Origin: Microcaldota archaeon
GTDB taxonomy: Archaea; Micrarchaeota; Micrarchaeia; Micrarchaeales; CABMGC01
Assembly (NCBI GenBank): GCA_027314465.1
Contig: DAHVAU010000016.1
Span: 1 to 17,553 of the forward strand
Length of the DNA stretch: 17,553 nucleotides
Direction of reading: 5' to 3'
The notes below the pieces were generated by a model. It was not told the origin of the DNA. It did not search any database and saw only the letters and a list, made by a program, of their open reading frames with translations. Both the position numbers and the translations under genes were made by a program. Below are positions 5,821-12,795 of this stretch, one piece after another (position 1 is the stretch's first letter; each line of letters opens with the position of its first letter).

Positions 5821-7137
5821 CTATTGGGCGTAATGCGGGGTCTTGTGCCTGCCGAAGAGACGCGCAGTGTAGTTTGAGAGAAGAGGCACCTGTAATACCA
5901 GGGAGAGGAATACTACCCCAAGCACCATTGCAGTCAGAACTGAAAGCTCTGTGCCGGATATCGATGTGGTTGCGGCAATGGTAGCCAGCAATGCTATGGA
6001 TAGCGCTCCGCGCACTCCTCCAAGCGTGGCAATGTTGCTCCATTGGAGCGGTATCTTATCTCCGGCCTGGTTGAACAGGGCCATGGTAGGATACACTGTA
6101 GCCGCGCGCGCAATCAGGGTAGCCACATACGCTACAAGTATGATGCCATATGCGCCTAGGAATATGGAGAGGTTGGTCTCGAAGCCTATGAGAAGGAATG
6201 CCACTGCATTGCCTATGAATGCGGCTATCTCCCAGAAAGACAGTATTGACTGCCTTGACTGCTTGCTTATGGCGCTGCTGTTCATCGTGCTGTTCCCGAA
6301 ATACAGCCCCACAATGACTACAGCTACAAGCCCTGCTGCCCCAAGGCTTGTTGCAAGCACATAAGATCCATACACGGCGGCTATTGTCAGCGTAGTCTCT
6401 GCCAGTTTGTCATCTATTCTCTCATGTACGAACTTCGAGGCCAGAGCCACTGCAAGGCCTATTGCTGTGCCTACAAGGAAAGAGTAAAGGAAGATCCCTA
6501 TGTATCCAAATATGGATGAATATCGGATCCCTTCCGAAGAGAGCAGTATCGTGAATATGACTATGGCCGTGGCGTCATTCAAGGAGGCTTCCATATCCAT
6601 CAGGGTGGACAGCTTGGCCGGTACTTTTATGCGCTTGAATAGCTGCAGCACCGTTATGGTGTCCGTAGGGGCAATTATCACCGCGAAGAGGACCGCAAGC
6701 GAGACTGATAATCCTGCGACCTTCCATAGCAATAGGCTTGCCACTGCAATTGAGATCAGAACCCCCACTGTGGCAAGGGCAATGGCCGGGCGTATCACTG
6801 CATTGAGCTCCCTTCTCTTTATGTGTATGGTTGCCTCGAATATGAGCGGAGGCACTATGAGCCCCACGAACAGCCCAGAGCCTACAAGCTGGTTATAGAC
6901 TGATTGTATCCAGCTTACCGAGATCTGTATGACGCTTGAGATTGGGTTTGAGCCCAGTGCGGCAACAGGCAGCACTGTTATCGCGATGCCTATAAAGACA
7001 AGCACAAGCGTGTACGGTATCTTGAACCTGAGCGATACGAGCTGGGCAACTACCATAAGCATTACGAAGAACGTCAATGCGATTTCTATGGTAGTGTCAA
7101 GTATTATTAAATCAGACCACCGCAGCACATGCTGCAT
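5821..7137 (-). CDS. CPA1-family Na+/H+ antiporter (NhaP-type)
   Basis: A 438-residue integral membrane protein with about 12 hydrophobic helices, the normal size for archaeal NhaP. It exchanges protons for Na+ (or K+). Key visible elements are LIVPPLIFEATIHI (family PPLLFE region), FAVIIAPTDT (156-160), and the ion-binding Asn-Asp pair in SLNDATA (N187, D188), diagnostic of electroneutral CPA1 exchangers. GGVRGALSIALL near the C-terminus is also typical. No cytosolic TrkA-type tail is present. I place the start at ATG 7137, since TATTTATA (7158-7165) is centred 24.5 bp upstream; the longer reading from 7212 would run through that promoter. With the proton ATPase further right it suggests active pH and sodium homeostasis. 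The exact cation is not determinable. Confidence 0.93.
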   Translation of the reverse strand: MQHVLRWSDLIILDTTIEIALTFFVMLMVVAQLVSLRFKIPYTLVLVFIGIAITVLPVAALGSNPISSVIQISVSWIQSVYNQLVGSGLFVGLIVPPLIFEATIHIKRRELNAVIRPAIALATVGVLISIAVASLLLWKVAGLSVSLAVLFAVIIAPTDTITVLQLFKRIKVPAKLSTLMDMEASLNDATAIVIFTILLSSEGIRYSSIFGYIGIFLYSFLVGTAIGLAVALASKFVHERIDDKLAETTLTIAAVYGSYVLATSLGAAGLVAVVIVGLYFGNSTMNSSAISKQSRQSILSFWEIAAFIGNAVAFLLIGFETNLSIFLGAYGIILVAYVATLIARAATVYPTMALFNQAGDKIPLQWSNIATLGGVRGALSIALLATIAATTSISGTELSVLTAMVLGVVFLSLVLQVPLLSNYTARLFGRHKTPHYAQ

Positions 7138-7157
7138 TAACTGCTGCGCGGAGAAAA

Positions 7158-7165
7158 TATAAATA
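7158..7165 (-). promoter_or_regulatory. TATA box of the antiporter gene
   Basis: TATTTATA on the minus strand, centred 24.5 bp upstream of ATG 7137. This fixes a leaderless start and excludes the 25-codon N-terminal extension. Confidence 0.65.
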
Positions 7166-7218
7166 GCATTTCTAGCAGCGCCCTGGGCTTCGTCTGCCGC
7201 CCCCACATGCATAACAGA

Positions 7219-7225
7219 TTATAAA
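7219..7225 (+). promoter_or_regulatory. TATA box of the 147-aa membrane protein
   Basis: TTATAAA, centred 25 bp before GTG 7247 and 34 bp before ATG 7256. It is divergent from the antiporter promoter, about 60 bp apart. Confidence 0.55.
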
Positions 7226-7246
7226 GCCATCCACAAAACTATAACT

Positions 7247-7690
7247 GTGGATTGCATGGCTGGAAAACCTATAGCATCCTTGGTACTGTGCATACTGGGC
7301 GCACTCTTCATAATCGGCGGGGGTGCATTGACTGTAGCTGCAGGAAGTGCGGCTAGCAGCATTCTGTCTGCGACGAACGGCACCTACACTGTGAACGGCC
7401 AGAATGTGAGCGGCGCAGCAGCTGCAGGCGCTGTATCTGGATTCTTAGGAGTTGATGGATATATCGGACTGATTGCCGGCATAATAGTGCTTGTTGCTGC
7501 AATACTGGCCTACATGGCTGCCCCTGCGCAGATTGGCAGGGTGAAGATGTTCGGCGCGGTTGCACTGGTATTTGCACTAATAAGCCTGCTCAACGCAGGA
7601 GGATTTGTGATAGGGTTCATACTGGCCCTGATAGGAAGCATCCTCGCCCTAATATACAAGGGCGATGCAGCTCGCGCGGCCAAAAAGTAA
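7247..7690 (+). CDS. Four-helix membrane protein of unknown function
   Basis: A 147-residue hydrophobic protein (144 if started at ATG 7256). Four transmembrane helices fit: about 8-32, 64-90, 98-116 and 118-138. Between the first two is a polar loop with two sequons (NGT, NVS) and a Gly/Ala-rich stretch. The C-terminus is basic (KGDAARAAKK) and probably cytoplasmic. This layout resembles archaeal DUF4064-like membrane proteins, but I cannot confirm the family. The GTG at 7247 lies exactly where a leaderless mRNA from the TATA box would begin; ATG 7256 gives the more natural N-terminus MAGKPIASLV. It is divergent from the antiporter gene and shares its control region. No function is suggested beyond the membrane location. 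Confidence 0.75.
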   Translation: MDCMAGKPIASLVLCILGALFIIGGGALTVAAGSAASSILSATNGTYTVNGQNVSGAAAAGAVSGFLGVDGYIGLIAGIIVLVAAILAYMAAPAQIGRVKMFGAVALVFALISLLNAGGFVIGFILALIGSILALIYKGDAARAAKK

Positions 7691-7737
7691 ACCCTTCTCC
7701 AACACGCACGTGCATCTGACTGGCCGTCATCTTTACG

Positions 7738-8289
7738 CTAATATGGCGTGAAGGCCACCTGCGCACCCATCATCTTCTTGTAAAACTCCAGGTCAGCAAC
7801 GATGTCCTTTGGCTTCATCAGAAGGTTGTCAAAGCCCGTCCATATTGTATACCAGCTGGCCGGGGTGAGTATTATCTCAACAGAGTCCTTGATTATGGTG
7901 CTGAAGCTTCCAGAGGACAGGAGTAGTGCATCAATGGCTCCGATCACCGCTCCTGCTACTATCAGCTCCGCAGCCCCTCTGTTGCGCGCCGAGAGCTCAG
8001 TCACTAGCTTCCTGTGGCTCTTCCTGAAGTATTCCCTGAGGCGCACTCTTATCAGCGCTTCGCTCTTCTCGCTGCGCACTGCCTGTGGTATAAGCAGGTG
8101 CAGCCCTATCCCGCTGTCCTTGTCGCGCGCTGCCCTCTTCGTCTCGAGTATAAAATCTTCAGAGAGCGCACGCTCGTTATAGGGTCTTGGGTCAAAGTCA
8201 GAGAAGATGTCATCGTAAGTGTCCAGTATGATGCTTATCTCCGCCTTCTCCATGGCCTCCTTCATCTCATCGCTGCCCGGCTCTGCCAT
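7738..8289 (-). CDS. Conserved membrane-associated protein of unknown function, 183 aa
   Basis: An N-terminal soluble region starts MAEPGSDEMKEAMEKAEISI and contains the striking motif LDTYDDIFSDFDPRPYNERA, followed by a charged, Arg-rich helical segment (about 65-105). Two hydrophobic helices follow (about 108-128 and 135-155, the latter with PASWYTIWTGFDNLL). The C-terminal piece is PDLEFYKK-like (ADLEFYKKM) and ends in VAFTPY. I recall similar uncharacterised proteins in diverse bacteria, so this looks like a conserved family that may have moved between domains, but I cannot name it. The start at 8289 is fixed by TATAAAAGA (8311-8319) centred 26.5 bp upstream; longer readings are not credible. 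It is convergent with the 147-aa gene. Confidence 0.8.
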   Translation of the reverse strand: MAEPGSDEMKEAMEKAEISIILDTYDDIFSDFDPRPYNERALSEDFILETKRAARDKDSGIGLHLLIPQAVRSEKSEALIRVRLREYFRKSHRKLVTELSARNRGAAELIVAGAVIGAIDALLLSSGSFSTIIKDSVEIILTPASWYTIWTGFDNLLMKPKDIVADLEFYKKMMGAQVAFTPY

Positions 8290-8310
8290 GCTAACAAGAT
8301 GGGATCCACC

Positions 8311-8319
8311 TCTTTTATA
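8311..8319 (-). promoter_or_regulatory. TATA box of the 183-aa protein gene
   Basis: TATAAAAGA on the minus strand, centred 26.5 bp upstream of ATG 8289, implying a leaderless message. Confidence 0.65.
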
Positions 8320-8362
8320 CCTTCCAGATTCTGCGTATGCAGTCACGGCCTGGTTGGCTGCG

Positions 8363-9184
8363 CTACCTCTGCATCGTGCGCACGGGTTTCGTGCTGTCAA
8401 GCGAGTGCCACGGGCCTGAGAATACGTATCCGAAGAGCTTGCCCCTGCCAACCAGCGCTGGGAAGAGGCTCTCCTCAAGCATCACCCTTCCATGCGCAGG
8501 CCTGATGAAGTCGAACACCTCAGGGCTGAACAGGTATATGCCGGCATTGACCAGTTCGGCTCCCTCGTGCTCATGCTTCTGCACGAAGCTCGTTATCCTG
8601 TTGCCCTCAAGTTTTGTTACGCCAAAGCGCGCACTCGATCCTGACGGCGTGAGTGCCACAGTAGCCACTGCCTTGCTGGCAACATGCTGCCTGTACAGGT
8701 CGTCAAGGTCAATGGTGAAGATGTTGTCACCGTTCAGGGCGAAGAACAGCTCTCCTCTGACCTTGTGCTTTATCAGTTCAAGTGCGCCTTCAGTGCCGCG
8801 CGCCGCCTGCTCTATTGCGTAGCTTATGGTCATGCCCCTGCCGCTTCCGTCTCCCAGATGCCCTATGAGGCTCTGTGAGTCTGCTCCCATCACCACTATG
8901 GCTTCTGTTATGCCGTTCCTCTTCAGCTCGTCTATTATGTAATCTATTATGGGCCTGCCCCTTACCACTGCCATTGGCACAGGTATGCTCCCGCCGCCTG
9001 AGATGACGTGGGGCCCGCCGGCAAAGATGACGGCCTTCTTCGGCTTCCCGTGCTTCATCGAGGCTATTAGCAGCTGCTCTATAGCGTGCGACCTGTTCCT
9101 GACATTCACACCGTCTATAGTCGCGTCTATCGAGTGCAGCAGCCCCTCATCAAGCGTGATGGTGAGTCTCTCCTTCATGCGCAT
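8363..9184 (-). CDS. Ribbon-helix-helix domain fused to a degenerate sugar nucleotidyltransferase
   Basis: A 273-residue fusion. Residues 3-45 (ERLTITLDEGLLHSIDATID ... RSHAIEQLLIASM) form a ribbon-helix-helix DNA-binding domain. From residue 49 on it is a sugar-1-phosphate nucleotidyltransferase fold: AVIFAGG, RGRPIIDYII, GTEGAL (130-135), GDN (152-154), VNAGIYLFS (212-220). The catalytic signature GxGTRLxPLTxxxPKP is not conserved: the loop reads GGPHVISGGGSIPVPM, without the Arg and with Val for the catalytic Lys. The protein may therefore bind a nucleotide sugar without making one and act as a ligand-responsive regulator; this is inference. The start is 9184, or 9178 with AAGGT upstream. 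It is divergent from the cupin gene across a repeat-rich promoter. Weak residual enzyme activity cannot be excluded. Confidence 0.85.
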   Translation of the reverse strand: MRMKERLTITLDEGLLHSIDATIDGVNVRNRSHAIEQLLIASMKHGKPKKAVIFAGGPHVISGGGSIPVPMAVVRGRPIIDYIIDELKRNGITEAIVVMGADSQSLIGHLGDGSGRGMTISYAIEQAARGTEGALELIKHKVRGELFFALNGDNIFTIDLDDLYRQHVASKAVATVALTPSGSSARFGVTKLEGNRITSFVQKHEHEGAELVNAGIYLFSPEVFDFIRPAHGRVMLEESLFPALVGRGKLFGYVFSGPWHSLDSTKPVRTMQR

Positions 9185-9213
9185 ACCTTGTACGTATAAT
9201 GTTGGCAGGAATG

Positions 9214-9221
9214 TTTATATA
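9214..9221 (-). promoter_or_regulatory. TATA box of the RHH-nucleotidyltransferase gene
   Basis: TATATAAA on the minus strand, centred 33.5 bp from ATG 9184 and 39.5 bp from ATG 9178. A short leader containing AAGGT is predicted. With the plus-strand box it makes an inverted repeat: TTTATAT (9214-9220) and ATATAAA (9229-9235). Confidence 0.6.
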
Positions 9222-9228
9222 CTAATTC

Positions 9229-9236
9229 ATATAAAG
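9229..9236 (+). promoter_or_regulatory. TATA box of the cupin gene
   Basis: ATATAAAG centred 44 bp before ATG 9277. The predicted transcription start is near 9258. The GTATGAC repeats begin at its last base, so bound protein would cover the initiation region. Confidence 0.5.
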
Positions 9237-9273
9237 TATGACAAGGTATGACAATAGATGATAGATTCATACC
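9236..9273. promoter_or_regulatory. GTATGAC tandem and inverted repeats, probable RHH operator
   Basis: GTATGACAAG (9236-9245) is followed directly by GTATGACAAT (9246-9255), a 10-bp period that places both on the same DNA face. TCATACC (9267-9273) is the inverse of GGTATGA (9245-9251). RHH proteins such as MetJ and CopG bind arrays of short repeats cooperatively, and the divergent gene encodes an RHH domain, so this is its most likely binding site. It would affect the cupin gene and, through the arm at 9182-9191, the fusion gene itself. Confidence 0.6.
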
Positions 9274-9276
9274 AAG

Positions 9277-10131
9277 ATGATTGTAATGTCAATGGCTATG
9301 GAAAGAAGAAAGATCGGTCCAAGGCTTATGGGCGGCGCAATGGCCAGGGACAGGCCTTACATAGTGCCAGCCCCTGCGCATGGGGTGTCAACAACCTCGG
9401 AATGCTCGGCAATACTTGAGGTAAGGCGTGATCGGACAGCCGGCATGACCGAACCAGGCAAGGGCATACTATCAGTATTCTCTGATTCGGAGTTCAGCAT
9501 AAAATATGCCGGATACAACGGATCAGGGGCTATAACCGGCGTTGTGGCTGCAGTTGTGCCTGCAATTGTGGCCTACGAGATCATTCCAAGCGGCATAACC
9601 TACCTGTTCAGAAGCTCAGACAGGATACCTGGAGGAATTCTCAACGCGCCTGTAGGATACACAAGGGACTACGTAGACATGCACCTAGACTACGGCAGGG
9701 CCAATAAGCTTGCAGTGCCTGTTCTCATGAACCATGAGGGTATGGCACTAGGGGGTGAGAAGATAACCTCCCAGCACTCCAAGCGCGTGGTCATAGGCCC
9801 TATCGGACAGGAGCTTTCTGCAGGAAACCACAAGTCTCCGCAGACGTCGCACAAGCATAAGCAGCTGGTCGAGACATATACAACGCTCAGCAGCAGCGGC
9901 ATGACACTGTATTACGAGGTGAACGGGCGCGTGGAGAGCATTGAGGCTGCATTCGGGGATACAATAATCGTGCCTGCAGGCATAGCCCACAAGGCGAGGA
10001 TGCACGGCAAGGAGCCTACGTTTGTTACAATGACCAGCACGCAGGACATACTCGGAGACAAGGTCATTGTCCCGGTGGACCTGGAGCGCCAGGCGCAGAG
10101 TGGCGGGATTAAGAACATTAGGGGGCAATGA
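9277..10131 (+). CDS. Cupin-domain protein
   Basis: A 284-residue protein with a C-terminal cupin. SHKHKQLVE gives H192, H194 and E199, and GDTIIVPAGIAH gives G227, P233, G235 and H238, which match the two cupin metal-binding motifs. The N-terminal 150 residues are not recognised; they hold an Ala/Val-rich segment (about 85-103, GVVAAVVPAIVAYEI) and SSDRIPGG ... NHEGMALGGEK. Cupins include sugar isomerases, epimerases and dioxygenases; being divergent from a sugar-nucleotidyltransferase-like regulator favours sugar or nucleotide-sugar chemistry, which is inference. Several ATGs are possible (9277, 9286, 9292, 9298); 9277 is the first after the repeats. It is followed at 7 bp by the 2H phosphodiesterase, probably in one operon. 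Confidence 0.75.
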   Translation: MIVMSMAMERRKIGPRLMGGAMARDRPYIVPAPAHGVSTTSECSAILEVRRDRTAGMTEPGKGILSVFSDSEFSIKYAGYNGSGAITGVVAAVVPAIVAYEIIPSGITYLFRSSDRIPGGILNAPVGYTRDYVDMHLDYGRANKLAVPVLMNHEGMALGGEKITSQHSKRVVIGPIGQELSAGNHKSPQTSHKHKQLVETYTTLSSSGMTLYYEVNGRVESIEAAFGDTIIVPAGIAHKARMHGKEPTFVTMTSTQDILGDKVIVPVDLERQAQSGGIKNIRGQ

Positions 10132-10138
10132 GGAATCG

Positions 10139-10705
10139 GTGCTCGCAGTGGGCAATACATCACACGTAGGCCATGGGTATTCAATATGGATAATGGCTGG
10201 CCCTGGCAGCGCGCAAGCCAGGAGCATCTCAGGCATAATTGCAAGGCTGTCCAAGGAGCATAAGACCCCATATTTCGAGCCACACGTCACCCTAATAGGC
10301 TCCATACGCTCCAGTAGATATAAGGCGCTGCGCATCGCTGGCGCTCTGGCAGCATCATGCAATGCGTTCACGCTGCCTCTTTGCAGGCTAGGCAGTTCTG
10401 ATGCATATTTCAGGTCCGTCTTCATCAGGATGCGCAGGACCGCTGCTCTTGAGGAGTTGCACGCTGCTGCAGCAGATGCGTTCGGCATGGATGGAAACGG
10501 ATTCATGCCCCACATCAGCCTGCTATACTCGGATTCAGACGGCGCTTGTAGAAGGCGGATAGCAAAGGGCATAGATCTTGGTGCAATAAGCAAGTATGGT
10601 GGATTCAGGGCGCAAAGGCTATGCCTATACTCAACAACAGGAGCGGTGCGTAGCTGGAGATGCGTGGGTGAATTCAGGCTAGGTGTGCGTGATAAGCGTG
10701 CATGA
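10139..10705 (+). CDS. 2H phosphoesterase, cyclic phosphodiesterase-like
   Basis: A 188-residue protein of the 2H superfamily, most like the cyclic phosphodiesterase (CPDase) branch. N-terminal GYSIWIMAGP leads to the first catalytic motif HVTLIG (H49, T51), and the second is HISLLY (H125, S127), with PYFEPHVTL context typical of CPDases. Known members open cyclic phosphates, for example ADP-ribose 1'',2''-cyclic phosphate from tRNA splicing, or 2',3'-cyclic RNA ends. Start GTG 10139 is chosen because GAGG (10130-10133) lies 5 nt upstream; GTG 10148 is an alternative. It begins 7 bp after the cupin stop, so the two are likely co-transcribed. The natural substrate cannot be read from the sequence. 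The cyclic-phosphodiesterase assignment is fairly strong; the pathway is not. Confidence 0.82.
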   Translation: MLAVGNTSHVGHGYSIWIMAGPGSAQARSISGIIARLSKEHKTPYFEPHVTLIGSIRSSRYKALRIAGALAASCNAFTLPLCRLGSSDAYFRSVFIRMRRTAALEELHAAAADAFGMDGNGFMPHISLLYSDSDGACRRRIAKGIDLGAISKYGGFRAQRLCLYSTTGAVRSWRCVGEFRLGVRDKRA

Positions 10706-10743
10706 TTATATTTGTAGAGTGCAGTATATGTGCATGTGATGAA

Positions 10744-11130
10744 ATGGTAGAGCTACCTGAGAAAGCAAGAGCCCTTATCGACGGCCGTAACTTTGCAAAC
10801 ATAGCCACTCTAATGAAGGACGGCTCCCCGCACGTCACAGTGACGTGGGTGGCCAGGGAAGGCAACACTGTCATAATAAACACCACCAAGGGCAGGGTGA
10901 AGACAAAGAACGTGCTTAGGGATCCGAGGGTGGCCCTGTCCATATTCAGCATGAGTGATCCGTACGACGCCGTGTTCATACGCGGCAGGGTGGTGGAAGT
11001 TACGGATAAGGGCGCAGAAGAGCATGTCGATGTCTTGGCGCATAAGTACATAGGCACCAGCTATAGGGAACATGGGGATCGCGTTATACTAAAGATAGAA
11101 CCGCTGCATGTTTACCTGCAGAAACCCTAA
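10744..11130 (+). CDS. PPOX-class FMN/F420-binding split-barrel protein
   Basis: A 128-residue protein of the pyridoxamine-phosphate-oxidase fold. NFANIATLMKDGSPHVTVTW, then TVIINTTKGRVKTKNVLRDP and ALSIFSMSDPYDAVFIRGRV follow the normal order for the small PPOX class F420-dependent family (about 130 residues). Such proteins bind FMN or F420 and reduce or oxidise small molecules. ATG 10744 (MVELPEKARAL) gives the family's usual N-terminus; the longer frame from 10702 adds Cys-rich residues that lie over the promoter. TTATATTT (10706-10713) is centred 34 bp upstream, and GTGAT at 10736-10740 may act as ribosome binding site. It overlaps no neighbour and has its own promoter at the end of the 2H gene. 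The cofactor is unresolved. Confidence 0.85.
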   Translation: MVELPEKARALIDGRNFANIATLMKDGSPHVTVTWVAREGNTVIINTTKGRVKTKNVLRDPRVALSIFSMSDPYDAVFIRGRVVEVTDKGAEEHVDVLAHKYIGTSYREHGDRVILKIEPLHVYLQKP

Positions 11131-11194
11131 ACAGCTTTCCGGGAAACGTATCCATTTAAATCCTTTAGCACAGTTATCTTATACAGGTATTTGA

Positions 11195-12679
11195 ATGTCT
11201 GGACTGAAGACTGCGATATATGCAATCATAATAGTGGTAATTCTCGCCGCAATATATATGCTGGCTACTGGGCACGGCGGCATTGCGCCTGCTCCTGCGC
11301 CATCGTCTGGCAACAGTCTAGTGGCGCTTCAGCTCACCGATCCGCCGCAGGTACCTTCAGGAACGCAGTCTCTGGTCATAGACTATTCGTCCATGGCTGT
11401 ACACGTCTCAGGGGCCCAGCACTCGGGCTGGATACAGTCCAATGCAAGCGGCAGCATAGATCTGCTCTCACTACTTAACGTATCACAGACACTAGGCACC
11501 GTGGCTGTGCCGAATGGCACTTCAATAAACATGGTAAGGTTTTATGTCACAGCGTCAAAGATAACGATAAACGGCACTTCGTACAATGTCACCCTGCCCA
11601 GCACCCAGGTAACTGCCGACATAAGCGGCAATTCTACCGTGAATGCATCGAGCAGCGTGCTGCTGTCGCTATCCCCTACAATAGTAACGATACTCACATC
11701 CAATTCAACGGTGTTTGTGATGGTGCCTTCTGTCAAGGCAGTGATACTATCAAACGGAACCAATTCGAGCACGGTGCAGATAGGTGCGAGGAGATCCCTC
11801 GGAACACAGGCCAACCGTGAGCTAGAGAGGATAACACCAAATATAACAATCACCGGAGCATCTCTATCAGTATCTGGCAACACTACACATCTTCTGATAA
11901 CAGTGAAGAATAACGCCAACAGCAGCGTGCTTCTCACGCACGTTGGGATGTACGGTAACATATCAGTAGCCCTCAATGCAAATGCCATAGAGGACAATGC
12001 CTTGCACCTTGAGAGCGAGCTGCAGGACAGGCTCAGGAACGGCACAGTCTGCCTCAACCTGAGCTCTAACAAGAGCTCCTCCAGCACGCTTCCTGTCAAT
12101 GCAAGGGATAGCGCAGGGCTAGGTGTTAACGTCAGCGTGAATCAGAGCATCGGGCAGCGCAATGGCAGTTCACAGGACAACGCAAATGTCAATTCCAGCG
12201 CCAATGCGACCACCACTGACAACGTAAATGCCCAGCAGCACGGCAATGCTGGCGACAACTTCAGGCTCAACTACACTGAGCTTGGCGACATAGGCAACCA
12301 GGTAAGCTCAGGAGTAGGGCTGCACCTTAACGGCAGTGTGTGCACTACAGCGGGCTTCTCGCAGTTCCAGACCCAGCTCAGGAGCAGGTTCATGAACCTC
12401 AGCTCCGATTTCGGGCAGATGGAGATGCGCTTCAAGCAGGTGCACTTCCTAATAGCCTCTAACGGCACGCTCATACTGCCGTACTACGTCGAGGATTTCA
12501 ACAACACCGGATACCCGCTGCAGTCAGGACAGTCGTTCACATTCACTTTCAACGGCCCGATGGTCACAAGCAATGGGGGTCTAGTGATAATGCCTGTAGT
12601 GGGCAGCGTGTACACTGTAGATATTGGCGGCCAGTCAGATGCACGTGCACAGACCAATGTAACCGTCTCAGCGGCGTGA
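11195..12679 (+). CDS. Membrane-anchored, sequon-rich DUF4382 surface protein
   Basis: A 494-residue exported protein. Residues 4-27 (LKTAIYAIIIVVILAAIYML) are an uncleaved signal anchor, followed by a Pro/Ala linker. A DUF4382 domain covers about 42-185: VALQLTDPPQVPSG, IDYSSMAVHVSG, IDLLSLLNVSQTLG, NMVRFYVTASKITINGTSYN. A beta-rich half follows (ITITGASLSVSGNTTHLLITVKNN region), then an Asn-rich low-complexity stretch (about 310-355). By eye I count about 28 N-x-S/T sequons, so heavy N-glycosylation outside the cell is likely. AGGT (11185-11188) is 6 nt upstream of the ATG. The function of DUF4382 is unknown; a cell-surface or S-layer-associated role is inferred. The FKBP gene that follows is also membrane-anchored and may help it fold. 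Confidence 0.85.
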   Translation: MSGLKTAIYAIIIVVILAAIYMLATGHGGIAPAPAPSSGNSLVALQLTDPPQVPSGTQSLVIDYSSMAVHVSGAQHSGWIQSNASGSIDLLSLLNVSQTLGTVAVPNGTSINMVRFYVTASKITINGTSYNVTLPSTQVTADISGNSTVNASSSVLLSLSPTIVTILTSNSTVFVMVPSVKAVILSNGTNSSTVQIGARRSLGTQANRELERITPNITITGASLSVSGNTTHLLITVKNNANSSVLLTHVGMYGNISVALNANAIEDNALHLESELQDRLRNGTVCLNLSSNKSSSSTLPVNARDSAGLGVNVSVNQSIGQRNGSSQDNANVNSSANATTTDNVNAQQHGNAGDNFRLNYTELGDIGNQVSSGVGLHLNGSVCTTAGFSQFQTQLRSRFMNLSSDFGQMEMRFKQVHFLIASNGTLILPYYVEDFNNTGYPLQSGQSFTFTFNGPMVTSNGGLVIMPVVGSVYTVDIGGQSDARAQTNVTVSAA

Positions 12680-12774
12680 TGCATGCAGTCCACCTGCAAG
12701 TTCCCTGCCGCAGCCCACGGCGCACACGGTACAAAACGCTAATATTACATTAGCCCCAAATAGGGGGCGTCAGT

Positions 12775-12795
12775 ATGGCTGAATTATGTGATTAG
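12775..12795 (+). other. Six-codon upstream ORF abutting the FKBP start
   Basis: ATG GCT GAA TTA TGT GAT TAG encodes MAELCD. Its stop codon directly precedes ATG 12796 with no gap. GTGAT (12788-12792), a possible ribosome binding site for the FKBP gene, lies inside it. It may couple translation or be accidental. Confidence 0.3.

Larger units (their letters stand above)
9182..9250. repeat. 10-bp inverted repeat flanking the divergent promoter
   Basis: CATACCTTGT at 9182-9191 and its exact reverse complement ACAAGGTATG at 9241-9250. The arms bracket both TATA boxes. The left arm overlaps the start codon of the fusion gene. Together with the elements at 9236-9273 it makes four copies of the GTATG core in this intergenic region. 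Confidence 0.6.

Noticed and set aside
8290..8478. 63-residue N-terminal extension of the 183-aa protein.
   Set aside because: It overlaps the 3' end of the nucleotidyltransferase gene and the TATA box, and is rich in Ser/Arg as out-of-frame readings usually are.
9258..9419. 53-codon ORF at the predicted start of the cupin transcript as a real gene.
   Set aside because: It overlaps the cupin gene in another frame and its sequence looks like an out-of-frame reading; kept only as a mini-ORF observation.
11542..12099. 185-codon open frame antisense to the DUF4382 gene.
   Set aside because: It is a codon-composition shadow of the sense gene (Asn/Ser/Thr-rich codons seldom give antisense stops); no promoter or recognisable domain.
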